64,000 nt of DNA, from contig NZ_MIJZ01000001.1 of assembly GCF_001730285.1 (NCBI RefSeq), positions 1,116,001 to 1,180,000 on the forward strand, written 5' to 3'. Shown in pieces: positions 26,104 to 35,889 of this stretch. The position numbers and the translations under genes were made by a program. The stretch's first letter is position 1. Each line of letters opens with the position of its first letter. This stretch comes from Enterococcus ureasiticus. Its GTDB lineage: Bacteria; Bacillota; Bacilli; Lactobacillales; Enterococcaceae. The notes beneath the pieces were generated by a model that made no database searches, was not told where the DNA came from, and was given only the letters and a program-made list of their open reading frames with translations.

Positions 26104-27315
26104 ATGAAAAAAAGTTTAAAGATTATGGCTGCTTTATTATTAATCAGCTCAGTTGTTGGTTCAACACCATTGGTAAATTCAGTTGTTCATGCGAAAGAAT
26201 CATCAGGATATAGTGATGACAATGACGCTTTGCTCCGTGCGGGCTTACTGGCACAAGTGGATATTGCTAAGGAACGCTTGGCCGCTCCTGATTTGCACGA
26301 CTTGTACACCCCAGAGTCTATCAAAAGTTTATCTGACCTATTGGCTCACGCTCAGAATGTTTTAGATAACTATATAGTAAATAGCTATCAAACTTGTACC
26401 ATAGACTTGATGAATGCCACCCTAACTCCAATTACTAACGATACTGAGTCTACTTCTACGGAGTCTACTTCTACTGAATCTACTTCTACGGAGTCTACTT
26501 CTACAGAGTCTACTTCTACGGAGTCTACTTCTACGGAGTCTACTTCTACAGAGTCTACTTCTACGGAGTCTACTTCTACAGAGTCTACTTCTACGGAGTC
26601 TACTTCTACAGAGTCTACTTCTACGGAGTCTACTTCTACAGAGTCTACTTCTACGGAGTCTACTTCTACAGAGTCTACTTCTACGGAGTCTACTTCTACA
26701 GAGTCTACTTCTACGGAGTCTACTTCTACAGAGTCTACTTCTACAGAGTCTACTTCTACTGAATCTGGCTCTTCTGAAGAAGCTACACCATCTATTGAAG
26801 TAAAGGATCAAACTGTTTATGTTGGGCAAACACTAACAGAAGATATCGTTTTAAGTTGGGCTACATTTAAAAATGCTGATGGTTTAACGGTAGGATTCGA
26901 AGTAGTTGGTGAGCCTATCCAAGTTACTGCTCTCGGAAATACGCTAGTAGAACCTGGAACTCACAAAATCAGATTTTATGTAAGTAAACCCGCTCAGCAA
27001 CGTAGTTCAGAAACTGTTGTTGCTGAAAAAGTAATTACTTTAAACGTTCTTCCAGAAAGTGATAACCCACTAAAACCAACTTCACCTAAGGAAGAAACTA
27101 AGGGGAAAGAAACTAAAGCTCCTAATAAGGATCTTATTTCTCAAGTAGCATCTCCAATTTCTAATACAGCTAAAAAAACGATTGATTCAGCTAAAACAAC
27201 AGCTAAGCAATTACCTTCAACAGGTGAAACAAACAATGGTATGATGATTGCATCTGCTGGAGTATTATTAATTTCAGGCGCTTATATCTTTAGAAAAAAA
27301 CAATTAGACAAATAA
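26104..27315 (+). CDS. LPXTG cell-wall-anchored surface protein with Glu-Ser-Thr repeats
   Basis: A 403-residue wall protein. A signal peptide (MKKSLKIMAALLLISSVVG, cleavage near residue 30) is followed by a short N-terminal region to residue ~113. Then come 21 exact ESTST repeats (residues ~115-219), an immunoglobulin-like or Big-type domain (residues ~225-320) and a lysine-rich linker. The sorting signal is LPSTGE, followed by a hydrophobic segment and a short RKKQLDK tail. The serine-threonine stretch may act as a stalk and could be glycosylated. The ligand is unknown. It is convergent with prsW and both lie between recR and yaaK, which are usually adjacent; this suggests an inserted accessory pair. 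Confidence 0.9.
   Translation: MKKSLKIMAALLLISSVVGSTPLVNSVVHAKESSGYSDDNDALLRAGLLAQVDIAKERLAAPDLHDLYTPESIKSLSDLLAHAQNVLDNYIVNSYQTCTIDLMNATLTPITNDTESTSTESTSTESTSTESTSTESTSTESTSTESTSTESTSTESTSTESTSTESTSTESTSTESTSTESTSTESTSTESTSTESTSTESTSTESTSTESTSTESTSTESGSSEEATPSIEVKDQTVYVGQTLTEDIVLSWATFKNADGLTVGFEVVGEPIQVTALGNTLVEPGTHKIRFYVSKPAQQRSSETVVAEKVITLNVLPESDNPLKPTSPKEETKGKETKAPNKDLISQVASPISNTAKKTIDSAKTTAKQLPSTGETNNGMMIASAGVLLISGAYIFRKKQLDK
26446..26760 (+). repeat. 21 tandem 15-bp units encoding Glu-Ser-Thr-Ser-Thr
   Basis: The unit is GAGTCTACTTCTACR. In most of the array the last codon alternates ACG and ACA, so the real copying unit is 30 bases. The first and last units carry ACT or GAA variants, so the edges are oldest and the middle is most uniform. 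Copy number is likely to vary between strains by slippage. Confidence 0.95.
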
Positions 27316-27374
27316 TACTTCTTCGTTAACTATCGTTACTGAAGAAAACGTCTAGAATCAAAATTGCTTTATTT

Positions 27375-27412
27375 AACCTAGAGGGAACTCCTTCTAGGTT
27401 TTCCTATTTTTT
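27375..27412. terminator. Convergent terminator between the LPXTG gene and prsW
   Basis: AACCTAGA and TCTAGGTT stem with extra G-C pairs, followed on the plus strand by TTCCTATTTTTT. Confidence 0.7.
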
Positions 27413-27428
27413 GTACCTCTTAAAATTA

Positions 27429-28253
27429 TTACTGATTATTGCGTAACGTATCATGATTTAATGATTTTAATTGGTTGATAATTTGGATTACAATAATAAT
27501 CGTTAATGTGGTCAAAATAGCTGAGACAATCGCAATTCCATTAAGTTCAAACTCATTTATTGGTGAATTCCATAAGAAATGCAATACGATCGGAGAAATA
27601 AACCAAAGATATCCGTCTCGTCTGCTTATATTTTTATTTTTAGTTACTAGACAGATAATCCCTAATGAAAGGATTCCGGTATAAGACCAATGAGAACTGA
27701 TTGAACCTGATATTCTAATGATTACTTGTGGAACAACATCTTGGATCGATTCACTCGCCGTATTTGCTACATATGAAATATCTTCCATGATCTGAAAACC
27801 TAGCCCCACACTTACACCTACGCCAAAAACTTCAGGTAATTTCTTGATTTTTAATAAATAGATAATCAACAACACACATAAAAATTTAGTTGATTCCTCC
27901 ACAACAGGAGCAGTCAAGGAATCCATCCAGCTCGTGATAGACGTAGAATTTCCGAATAGGTTACTGATCAGACTTGCCCCAAACTCATTACCAAAAGCAG
28001 ATAACCACCCAGGAATAAAAGCCCCACCAAAAATCGCAAGTACGATTATATAGCTCGGAATAGTAAAATAACTAGAAAATTTCTTTAATAACAAGGTACC
28101 CGGCACAATATACAAACATAATAGCAATAACGTTAAAAACAATACTAGGTAGGCACTATTGTTTAAATTTGATAAACCAATACTATCTAATTCATAACTA
28201 ATACCAATAGAAGCCAGCAAAATAAATACAAATAAACTGATTTTCTTTAACAT
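27429..28253 (-). CDS. PrsW-family intramembrane glutamic protease
   Basis: A 274-residue polytopic membrane protein of the PrsW/CAAX-like group. The defining motifs are present in order: VVEESTKF (EExxK) near residue 121, GLGFQIMEDISYV (FxxxE) near residue 155, a histidine in SSHWSYTG near 192, and HFLWNSPI near 229. Bacillus PrsW makes the site-1 cut of anti-sigma factor RsiW. There is no anti-sigma factor gene nearby here, so the substrate is unknown. It is convergent with the LPXTG gene and lies between yaaK and recR. A physical link with that surface protein is only inference from neighbourhood. Confidence 0.87.
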   Translation of the reverse strand: MLKKISLFVFILLASIGISYELDSIGLSNLNNSAYLVLFLTLLLLCLYIVPGTLLLKKFSSYFTIPSYIIVLAIFGGAFIPGWLSAFGNEFGASLISNLFGNSTSITSWMDSLTAPVVEESTKFLCVLLIIYLLKIKKLPEVFGVGVSVGLGFQIMEDISYVANTASESIQDVVPQVIIRISGSISSHWSYTGILSLGIICLVTKNKNISRRDGYLWFISPIVLHFLWNSPINEFELNGIAIVSAILTTLTIIIVIQIINQLKSLNHDTLRNNQ

Positions 28254-28299
28254 TTTTTCCTCCTCTTATTTAGATAATCATTAGTTCCTTAAATCCCAT

Positions 28300-28341
28300 A
28301 AAAAAAGAATGGACCCAAAAATATATCATTGAGTCCATCCT
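28300..28341 (-). terminator. Terminator after yaaK
   Basis: On the minus strand ATGGACTCAA pairs with TTGGGTCCAT (one G-U), followed by TCTTTTTTTATG. It closes the dnaX-yaaK unit before the inserted genes. Confidence 0.78.
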
Positions 28342-28363
28342 ATTTTAAACACTATCTTCTATA

Positions 28364-28678
28364 CTAAAATCCAGGCATGCCTTTAGCGTATTTCCCCATT
28401 GTTGCTTCTGTTTCTTTTTCTACTTTAGCCAAGGCATCATTCACAGCCATAATCACTAAATCCTGTAGCATTTCTACATCTTCTGGATCAACAATATCTT
28501 CTTTGATCGAGATATCTTTCATTTTACGGTCACCAGTAAATGTAGCTGTCACTAACTCATTGCTTGAAGCACCTACAAACTCTCTTACATTTAATTCTGC
28601 TTGCGCTTTTTCCATATCCTTTTGCATTTTTTGGACCTGTTTCATCATTCCTTGCATATTTCCCATGCCTCGCATCAT
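28364..28678 (-). CDS. yaaK: YbaB/EbfC-family nucleoid-associated protein
   Basis: Small dimeric DNA-binding protein of 104 residues. It begins with the glycine/methionine-rich [21 protein letters not shown] and has the central [19 protein letters not shown] segment typical of YbaB. A start one codon later is equally possible. It follows dnaX by 15 bases, the usual order, but is followed by a terminator and unrelated genes instead of recR. Confidence 0.93.
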   Translation of the reverse strand: MMRGMGNMQGMMKQVQKMQKDMEKAQAELNVREFVGASSNELVTATFTGDRKMKDISIKEDIVDPEDVEMLQDLVIMAVNDALAKVEKETEATMGKYAKGMPGF

Positions 28679-28693
28679 AACTATCGTCTCCTC

Positions 28694-30448
28694 TTAATCG
28701 TTTATTACTTCAACAAGCGCCTCACCAAACATGGCAATCGCTTCGTCTACTACTTGATTGTTCACTTCTTCTGCCGGTTCGTCCTCTGTTAGTAAATGGT
28801 TTTCTTCATTCATAACAGGTCGATCTTCATTCGGTTGCTCTCCTGGTGTTTCTTTATTTTGGCTGATAAATGACTGACGCAGTTTCGGCCAACTTTCTTT
28901 GGTAATACAAATCATATCCGGTGCATAATTATTTACCAAACGGCTTAGATTATTATGAACAGCTAACTGCATTTCCTCATCTTCCATGGCTCGACCACAG
29001 ACGATCTCATACTCGAAGGCAATCACTAAGCCATTAGGACCAGCTGCAACTGGCTCACTGGCTTTCAGCATCGCTCTTTGCGTCACGGACATCATTTGCA
29101 ATAAGTCATCCCAGACATTTTTGACGTTCAACAAATGATCTTTGGTCGCTTCATTCAGCACTTTATAAACAAGCTCTGTTGGGATTCGCAACGTATTTTT
29201 GCTGCTCGTTGCCCGTGTTGCTTTAACAGGTTCAGCTTCTTTAGCTGTCACACCGTTTTTCTTCAATTCGGTTAATTCTTTTTGTAGGTGTTCGATTTGT
29301 TGCTGCAACGTAGCAATCTCTTCTGTCGGAACCGGTTGAGTTTCATTCGAAATTTCTACTGGTTTTCTAACTGATTTTGCAAGCTTAACCGTTGCTACCT
29401 CAAGATAAATATTCGCATTGTTGGTAAAACGGATATCATTTTGAGTATCGCTTAGAATTTGGATCATCTGATAAATTTTCTCAGCAGCAGTTTGTTCTGC
29501 TAGTTCTTTGAAATTCTGTGTCAGATTTCCAACTTTTTCAGCTAACAAATTAGGCGCTTGTTGAAACATCAGTAAGTCACGGCAATATAATAAGAGATCT
29601 TCTAAAAAACGTCTTGCTTCTTTACCAGAACTAAGAATACTCTCTAATACTTCTAACGCTTGCTCAACATCACCTGTTACACAATTGGAGATGTATTGAT
29701 CCATCATTTCATAGGTCAAACTACCTGTTACCTGCATCGCATCTGTCAGCGTAACTTTTTCATCACTAAATGAAATCGTCTGATCTAAAATACTCAAGGC
29801 ATCTCGCATCCCACCTTCTGCTGCTCGGCCGATTACGTATAGAGCTTGTTCTTCAAAATCAACATCGATTTGTTTTAAAATGTAGCCTAGATGATCAACG
29901 ATATCTTGTGTACCGATTCGTTTAAAATCAAAACGCTGCGTTCTTGAAATGATCGTTAACGGAATCTTATGAGGTTCTGTTGTCGCTAAAATAAAAATCA
30001 CATTTTGCGGTGGTTCTTCTAAGGTTTTTAGTAATGCATTAAAAGCACCTGTAGACAACATATGTACTTCATCGATGATATACACTTTATATTCAGCTTG
30101 CGTTGGGGCGTATTTTGCTTTATCGCGGATATCACGAATCTCTTCTACCCCATTATTGCTCGCCGCATCAATTTCGATCACGTCGTTCAAACGACCTTCA
30201 GTAATCGCAATACAAGTTTCGCATTCATTACACGGTTCCCCGTCTACACTATGTTTACAGTTGATTGCTTTAGCAAAAATTTTCGCCGCACTTGTCTTCC
30301 CTGTTCCTCTTGGGCCGGTAAACAAATAGGCATGCGAGGTTTTCTTTTGTATGATCGCATTTTTTAATGTCTGCGTAATTGCTTTTTGACCAACAACGTC
30401 ATCAAAACGCTGCGAACGCCAGACACGATACAAAGCTTGATAAGCCAT
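28694..30448 (-). CDS. dnaX: DNA polymerase III subunit gamma/tau
   Basis: Clamp-loader ATPase (584 residues) that links polymerase, clamp loader and helicase. The P-loop FTGPRGTGKTSAAK is near residue 43, zinc-binding cysteines are in CNECETC near residue 76, the DEVH box is at IIDEVHMLS near 124, and sensor residues are in TTEPHKIPLTIISRTQRF. The C-terminal third (tau part) is acidic and low in complexity. I saw no clear slippery A-run with hairpin inside the gene that would make gamma. The start codon follows a GAGGGAGGGG-type ribosome site. A TATAAT element near 30482 on the minus strand is a likely promoter. Confidence 0.96.
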   Translation of the reverse strand: MAYQALYRVWRSQRFDDVVGQKAITQTLKNAIIQKKTSHAYLFTGPRGTGKTSAAKIFAKAINCKHSVDGEPCNECETCIAITEGRLNDVIEIDAASNNGVEEIRDIRDKAKYAPTQAEYKVYIIDEVHMLSTGAFNALLKTLEEPPQNVIFILATTEPHKIPLTIISRTQRFDFKRIGTQDIVDHLGYILKQIDVDFEEQALYVIGRAAEGGMRDALSILDQTISFSDEKVTLTDAMQVTGSLTYEMMDQYISNCVTGDVEQALEVLESILSSGKEARRFLEDLLLYCRDLLMFQQAPNLLAEKVGNLTQNFKELAEQTAAEKIYQMIQILSDTQNDIRFTNNANIYLEVATVKLAKSVRKPVEISNETQPVPTEEIATLQQQIEHLQKELTELKKNGVTAKEAEPVKATRATSSKNTLRIPTELVYKVLNEATKDHLLNVKNVWDDLLQMMSVTQRAMLKASEPVAAGPNGLVIAFEYEIVCGRAMEDEEMQLAVHNNLSRLVNNYAPDMICITKESWPKLRQSFISQNKETPGEQPNEDRPVMNEENHLLTEDEPAEEVNNQVVDEAIAMFGEALVEVIND

Positions 30449-30678
30449 AATTTACCCCTCCCTCGAAATTTCACTATCTTCTATTATACGTGATTTTTAT
30501 GGATAAGGCATTAAAAAAAGCTAACTGATTAAAAAATCTTTCAAAAAAAAGCCCTGACTCTCGTCAAGACTCAAACTGTAGACGAAAAGGTATTGGCAAA
30601 CACATCAGCATTTTTTTATCTATAGTCTAAAGTTGAAACCTTACTTTCTCATCCTTTTGATTCGGTATTTTTTTATTT

Positions 30679-31536
30679 TCACTTGATCTCTTCTACATCT
30701 ATACACTTAGTTTCACAATAATAGCCTTTGCCGCCAACATAAACTTTTTCTATTTCATTCTTACTATCGGTTGCTAATTTAACCAATATTTCGGAAGGCG
30801 AACCTAAAGAATAACCTTGCTCAAATACATAGATTTCTTTTTGCAATGAGTGCTGTTCATGAAGGTAGCACGCTAATGCACCGTTTGAAGTTCCAGTCGC
30901 TGCTTCTTCATTGATATCGTATAGTGGCGCAAAATTTCTACATATAATTCGATCGTCTTTAAACGCATATAGATGCATCCCAACAACAGTATAATACTTG
31001 CTAATTTCTTTGATTTTTTCAAAATTAGGTTGGAGTTCATCTAATCGTATTTCGTTTTTTATAGGAATTAGAATATCTTTCAGCCCTGTGGAGACTATTT
31101 GAATCGGGTATTGGTTGTTTATATCTTTAATATCAAAACAATCGCTGAACTCGTTGGAAGACAAAATATCATAGAATATCGGTTTGTTTTGTTCCATGAA
31201 TATGATGTCATCTTTTATGGTAATAGTCAGAACACCGCTGTTTGTTTCAATCGTATAACGACTCCTGAATAGTTTCTTTAAATGCTTCAATATCGTGAAA
31301 GAGCCAATTGTAGCATGACCACATAAATCCACTTCTTCTTTTGGTGTAAAATACTCAAATTTATAATCAGCACTCGCAGATTCTGATATAAATGCGGTTT
31401 CCGCGTAGCCTAGTTGTTTGGCTATTGCCATTTTTTGAGTAGTGGTCAATGGATTTTCCATCAATACTACTCCTGCTTTATTTCCACCTTTATGATCCTT
31501 GCTAAATGCACTTGCTACATAAACTGATATTGTCAT
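30679..31536 (-). CDS. PhzF-family isomerase-like protein
   Basis: A 285-residue member of the PhzF family (diaminopimelate-epimerase fold). Family motifs are YAETAFIS near residue 44 (the catalytic Glu), VDLCGHATIGSF near residue 69, and GTSNGALACYL near residue 215. Known members include phenazine-forming PhzF, but most bacterial homologues, including those in lactic acid bacteria, have no assigned substrate, and there is no phenazine pathway here. It stands alone with its own ribosome site. Confidence 0.87.
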   Translation of the reverse strand: MTISVYVASAFSKDHKGGNKAGVVLMENPLTTTQKMAIAKQLGYAETAFISESASADYKFEYFTPKEEVDLCGHATIGSFTILKHLKKLFRSRYTIETNSGVLTITIKDDIIFMEQNKPIFYDILSSNEFSDCFDIKDINNQYPIQIVSTGLKDILIPIKNEIRLDELQPNFEKIKEISKYYTVVGMHLYAFKDDRIICRNFAPLYDINEEAATGTSNGALACYLHEQHSLQKEIYVFEQGYSLGSPSEILVKLATDSKNEIEKVYVGGKGYYCETKCIDVEEIK

Positions 31537-31675
31537 AAGACACCAGCCTTTCTCACTTAATAGTAAATTGTATCATAAAAATCACTATGTATAAATGTCG
31601 TTGGAGACATGGGGCATAACGCAAAAGACAAACTATTTTTAGTATTTGATTTCTCAAAAAATAGTTTGTGTACAA

Positions 31676-31705
31676 TAAAAGCCCTGACTCTTGTCAGGGC
31701 TTTTA
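31676..31705. terminator. Terminator between the YiaAB and PhzF genes
   Basis: AAAAGCCCTGAC and GTCAGGGCTTTT, a compact stem with T-runs on both sides; for the minus strand it ends the YiaAB gene. Just upstream, 31629-31669 holds another palindrome, ACAAACTATTTTT with its complement. A damaged copy of the same GCCCTGACTC stem lies near 30550. Confidence 0.82.
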
Positions 31706-31712
31706 TTATTCA

Positions 31713-31991
31713 TTATATATGTGTATCTGTTTCTTCTTTTTTAGATGGTCCATCCATAGCACGGAACATTTGATTGTAACGTTCTTCGTCTTCTTGATTG
31801 TCTCTGATCACTTTTGAAAGTGTAAATGATGAAGAAATCAATCCAACTGACCCCATCAAATAGTACCCTTTAACCATCAAAGGTTCTTTTAGTGTGTACA
31901 AACCAATCAACATCAATGCCACGAAAAAGGCAAATGATCCCCAACTTAGAAAGACAAATGCAGGTGTGTTTCTGTAAGCTTTCTTTTTCAT
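31713..31991 (-). CDS. YiaAB two-helix membrane protein
   Basis: A 92-residue membrane protein with two hydrophobic helices (residues ~12-30 and ~40-57). The pattern, an N-terminal RNTPAFVFLSWGSFAFF helix and a central KGYYLMGSVGLISSSFTLSKVIRDN, matches the YiaA/YiaB family. No biochemical role is established. The charged C-terminal tail is predicted to be cytoplasmic. It is a single gene closed by the terminator at 31676. Confidence 0.75.
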   Translation of the reverse strand: MKKKAYRNTPAFVFLSWGSFAFFVALMLIGLYTLKEPLMVKGYYLMGSVGLISSSFTLSKVIRDNQEDEERYNQMFRAMDGPSKKEETDTHI

Positions 31992-32110
31992 AATTCTCTC
32001 CTTTAATAAATAATAATACTCTTTCAGTATATCATTACTATTTATTAAATGACACTAATTATTTTAATTTCAAAAAATAATTAGCTCAAAAGGCCGATTA
32101 ACATAACAAT

Positions 32111-33604
32111 TCAGACATTTAAATAAGCAATATCTTTTGGTAAAACCAAGCGTCTTTTATCAATATATTTTCGTAAATCAGTGATATTTTTAAAAGACGG
32201 AATATCTTCTACTATCATATTGATCTCTTCATCTACCGTTTCAACAGCGTAATTCGAAACATATAGGTCATAATTTTGATCAGCGTTACTCACCATTCGA
32301 TCATAAAAATGATTCTCTTGAACGGAAAGACTAACTTTATTTCGGAAGTTTTCTTTCAATACAGAACTAAGTAGTTGAGCGTGCTCCTTCCCTAAATCAC
32401 TTAAAACTAGAACAGATAATTGATGCCGCATTTCATCCGTAAGCCTACTAAGATCTTGCCAGCGAATCGCCATTTCATGAAGGATGCCATCTAAATACAT
32501 CGATTTCCACGGAAACTTCATTTTAGCTTCCAATACCCCCAAAGCCTTATTGACAACCGCTGTAAATACAATAAAGTTTTGTTTGATTGCCCGGCTAGAA
32601 TACAAGTAGCGATCATAGACCATAAATTTTTTATAGGGAAACATTTTGTGTTTGGCGTAAATATATTCGATCAAGCGAACGATACTTATCTTACTTTGTT
32701 CTGAAATAGAAATAGACAGAGCATCTTTTATCGTATTCACCAAATTTTCTGCTTGTTTTATAACATTCACTTTTTCTTGTTCGTTGTCCCAACCAAAATC
32801 CCACCAAAAAATAGAATAACAGAAATCCTCATACCAATTATCAGGAAGAACCACGTTCAATGGTTCGGCGATTTCTTCCACTTCTGCTTGATATTTTCTA
32901 ACATCGATCGTGGTTTTTACAAAACTATTGATTGGGTCTTTTCTATTTTGAATTAAAAAACCTTGTCGTTCTCTAATAATAGTCACTGCGATTGAATAGG
33001 CTAAGTGAACGATTTGACTATCATTCAATTCTAAATCAAATTTCTTATTGATCTTGTTCGACAAGCGAAAGACCTTTTCTTTCTCTAAATGAAATGGCCA
33101 TTCACGAATACCGTAAACTTCAATAAAATAGCACATAAAAAAATAGCGAATTTGCCGTTCATCTTTTCCATGCACAAAATACGGCGAACGACTCATTTGA
33201 ATATTACGATCTTTTAAAGCTGAACTAATTAAATTAGACAATCGATACAAACTAGAGTTACTTAAAAATAATTTCTTTTCCCAAAAGGCTGCTGGTTGCC
33301 TAGGTTCAAAAAAAATGGATTCTAATAATGAAAAAGCATTTGATTCTTGAATGATCTCAATATAAATGTCATGGATCGAGCGGTGCGGTGAAGCTATAAG
33401 CCGAACCCCATGTTTTCTGGATGTCTCTATCGTCAGATAATCTGACCAGCGATCTTCTATGTACTGACAATCCAACATGATCGTTTTCTTTGAGCATTCA
33501 ATACTCTCAGCGAGATAATCTGAGGTGACCCAGCTATTTGGCCCGTTCAATAAGTTCAACAACAATACCCTTCGATGCATAGACGGTGATAACAATCTCT
33601 CCAT
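32111..33604 (-). CDS. Mga-family transcriptional regulator
   Basis: A 497-residue Mga/AtxA-type regulator. The N-terminal helix-turn-helix region has LNLLNGPNSWVTSDYLAESIECSKKTIMLD (quoted only for its HTH character, residues ~14-43), a second winged helix follows near residue 115, and then a PRD-like middle and a EIIB-like C terminus. Such proteins control surface and virulence genes in streptococci and enterococci and can respond to PTS phosphorylation. The start is at the ATG behind GAGGAG. It lies divergently from the sortase-like surface protein with a 240-base shared upstream region, so that gene is a plausible target (inference). Confidence 0.83.
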   Translation of the reverse strand: MERLLSPSMHRRVLLLNLLNGPNSWVTSDYLAESIECSKKTIMLDCQYIEDRWSDYLTIETSRKHGVRLIASPHRSIHDIYIEIIQESNAFSLLESIFFEPRQPAAFWEKKLFLSNSSLYRLSNLISSALKDRNIQMSRSPYFVHGKDERQIRYFFMCYFIEVYGIREWPFHLEKEKVFRLSNKINKKFDLELNDSQIVHLAYSIAVTIIRERQGFLIQNRKDPINSFVKTTIDVRKYQAEVEEIAEPLNVVLPDNWYEDFCYSIFWWDFGWDNEQEKVNVIKQAENLVNTIKDALSISISEQSKISIVRLIEYIYAKHKMFPYKKFMVYDRYLYSSRAIKQNFIVFTAVVNKALGVLEAKMKFPWKSMYLDGILHEMAIRWQDLSRLTDEMRHQLSVLVLSDLGKEHAQLLSSVLKENFRNKVSLSVQENHFYDRMVSNADQNYDLYVSNYAVETVDEEINMIVEDIPSFKNITDLRKYIDKRRLVLPKDIAYLNV

Positions 33605-33844
33605 TTTCTCTCCTCTTTTCACTTTTTTTATATTTTCTTCAAATTTTTCCTTTAGTTAAGATTTTTTTGAAGAAATCCTTATTTACCAGTAATTATAGCA
33701 TCTTCTAACCCATTTTTGAATTAATCTAAAGCGCAACTCGATTGGTTTATTCAAAAATGGGTCTTATTATAAAAATATAAAAACGCGGATTTAAAATTTA
33801 TCGATAAATGGAAAATCTCACCACTATTTTTGGAGGGATTCTAC

Positions 33845-34861
33845 ATGAAAAAAAACACAATTAAACACACTATCATTATTGGTTTCATTAGTATTTTGGG
33901 TATTGCTTTATTTATCGTCGGTTACATTTTCACCGATAAACTCAGTAGAGCAAATAGCTTGGCCAGCGAACCTAAAAAAGAAAAAGTCACCTTAGTGAAA
34001 AATATTCCGACAGGCAAAGAATTAACGAAACTAGCCACTAATCCTAAGAAAAAACAAAGCAAAGAAAAATTTGTTGCCGTAAATACGACTAAGGATACGA
34101 CTGCGCCAATAATCAATGTGCCCGAAGAAACTGTTGAACAAAATGCACAAGTCAATATCTATGAAAACATCACAGCCACAGATAATAAAGACGGAGATGT
34201 TACAGTAAAAGTAACGGCCGATGAAGCATTAGACACATCTGTTGTTGGCACACAAACTATTCATTTTACTGCCACTGATACTAGCGGAAATATCGGTACT
34301 GCTGATAGAACTTTTCACATCATTCCAAAGAGTGAGCCAGTCGCAGCACCTGCAGCAGCAGAACCAACCCCAGCACAACAAACGCCGGTAGAGCCTGCTC
34401 AAGCTGCACCTGTAAGTATACCTGAAACTCCAGCTGAACCAGCCAATAGTGCGATGACTATTACCATGAACGGACAAACAATTCCATATCAAAATGGCGG
34501 ACAAGGTAGTGGCCAAAGTATCATCGATTCAAATCCTAGTGGTGTTGCTTCCACATGGGGAGGAGCTGCAGTTCAATCAGGAGATGATGGCCAAAACACT
34601 CATTTTATTGGTCATAATCCTGGCGCCTTCTCAACTGTTTTCTCATTAGGTGCAGGTAGCCAAATCGTCGTAACCGATGCAAATGGGACTCCTTCTACAT
34701 ATACAGTACGCACACTACTTCAATTGGATGATTACGGAACTGAGGTAGGGACTGGAACCAACTATTGGGATCTTACAGTCGGCACTGGTGGTGGAGAACG
34801 GATTACGTTACAAAGCTGTGTTAACGATGACATCAACTTGTTTGTGATTGCTTATAAATAG
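33845..34861 (+). CDS. Sortase-like membrane protein with an Ig-like domain
   Basis: A 338-residue protein: N-terminal membrane anchor (IIIGFISILGIALFIVGYIF), lysine-rich linker, an Ig-like DUF5011/HYR-type domain (residues ~85-160, DTTAPIINVPEETVEQNA), a proline-alanine stretch, then a C-terminal domain of ~140 residues resembling a sortase. The likely catalytic pair is His in THFIGHNPG and Cys in ITLQSC. The arginine that normally follows the cysteine by about 8-12 residues is absent: the end is CVNDDINLFVIAYK. The start is ATG at 33845 behind GGAGGG. Function could be peptidase, transpeptidase or a binding module. The sortase assignment comes from motifs only. Confidence 0.72.
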   Translation: MKKNTIKHTIIIGFISILGIALFIVGYIFTDKLSRANSLASEPKKEKVTLVKNIPTGKELTKLATNPKKKQSKEKFVAVNTTKDTTAPIINVPEETVEQNAQVNIYENITATDNKDGDVTVKVTADEALDTSVVGTQTIHFTATDTSGNIGTADRTFHIIPKSEPVAAPAAAEPTPAQQTPVEPAQAAPVSIPETPAEPANSAMTITMNGQTIPYQNGGQGSGQSIIDSNPSGVASTWGGAAVQSGDDGQNTHFIGHNPGAFSTVFSLGAGSQIVVTDANGTPSTYTVRTLLQLDDYGTEVGTGTNYWDLTVGTGGGERITLQSCVNDDINLFVIAYK

Positions 34862-34863
34862 TC

Positions 34864-35889
<1,026 letters not shown>

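Noticed and set aside
26446-26760. Short regular repeats that might look like a CRISPR array
   Set aside because: There are no spacers: the 15-base units abut each other and encode an in-frame ESTST stalk.
26422-26829. Arginine-rich ORF of 135 codons on the minus strand
   Set aside because: It is the mirror of the tandem repeat in the LPXTG gene and has no start signals of its own.
28694-30448. Programmed frameshift in dnaX making a gamma subunit
   Set aside because: I found no convincing slippery run plus hairpin; Firmicutes generally make only tau.
30679-31536. Phenazine biosynthesis by the PhzF homologue
   Set aside because: No other phenazine genes are present; only the fold is shared.
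32111-34861. Prophage or conjugative element between the PhzF and gal genes
   Set aside because: No integrase, relaxase, structural genes or attachment repeats were visible.
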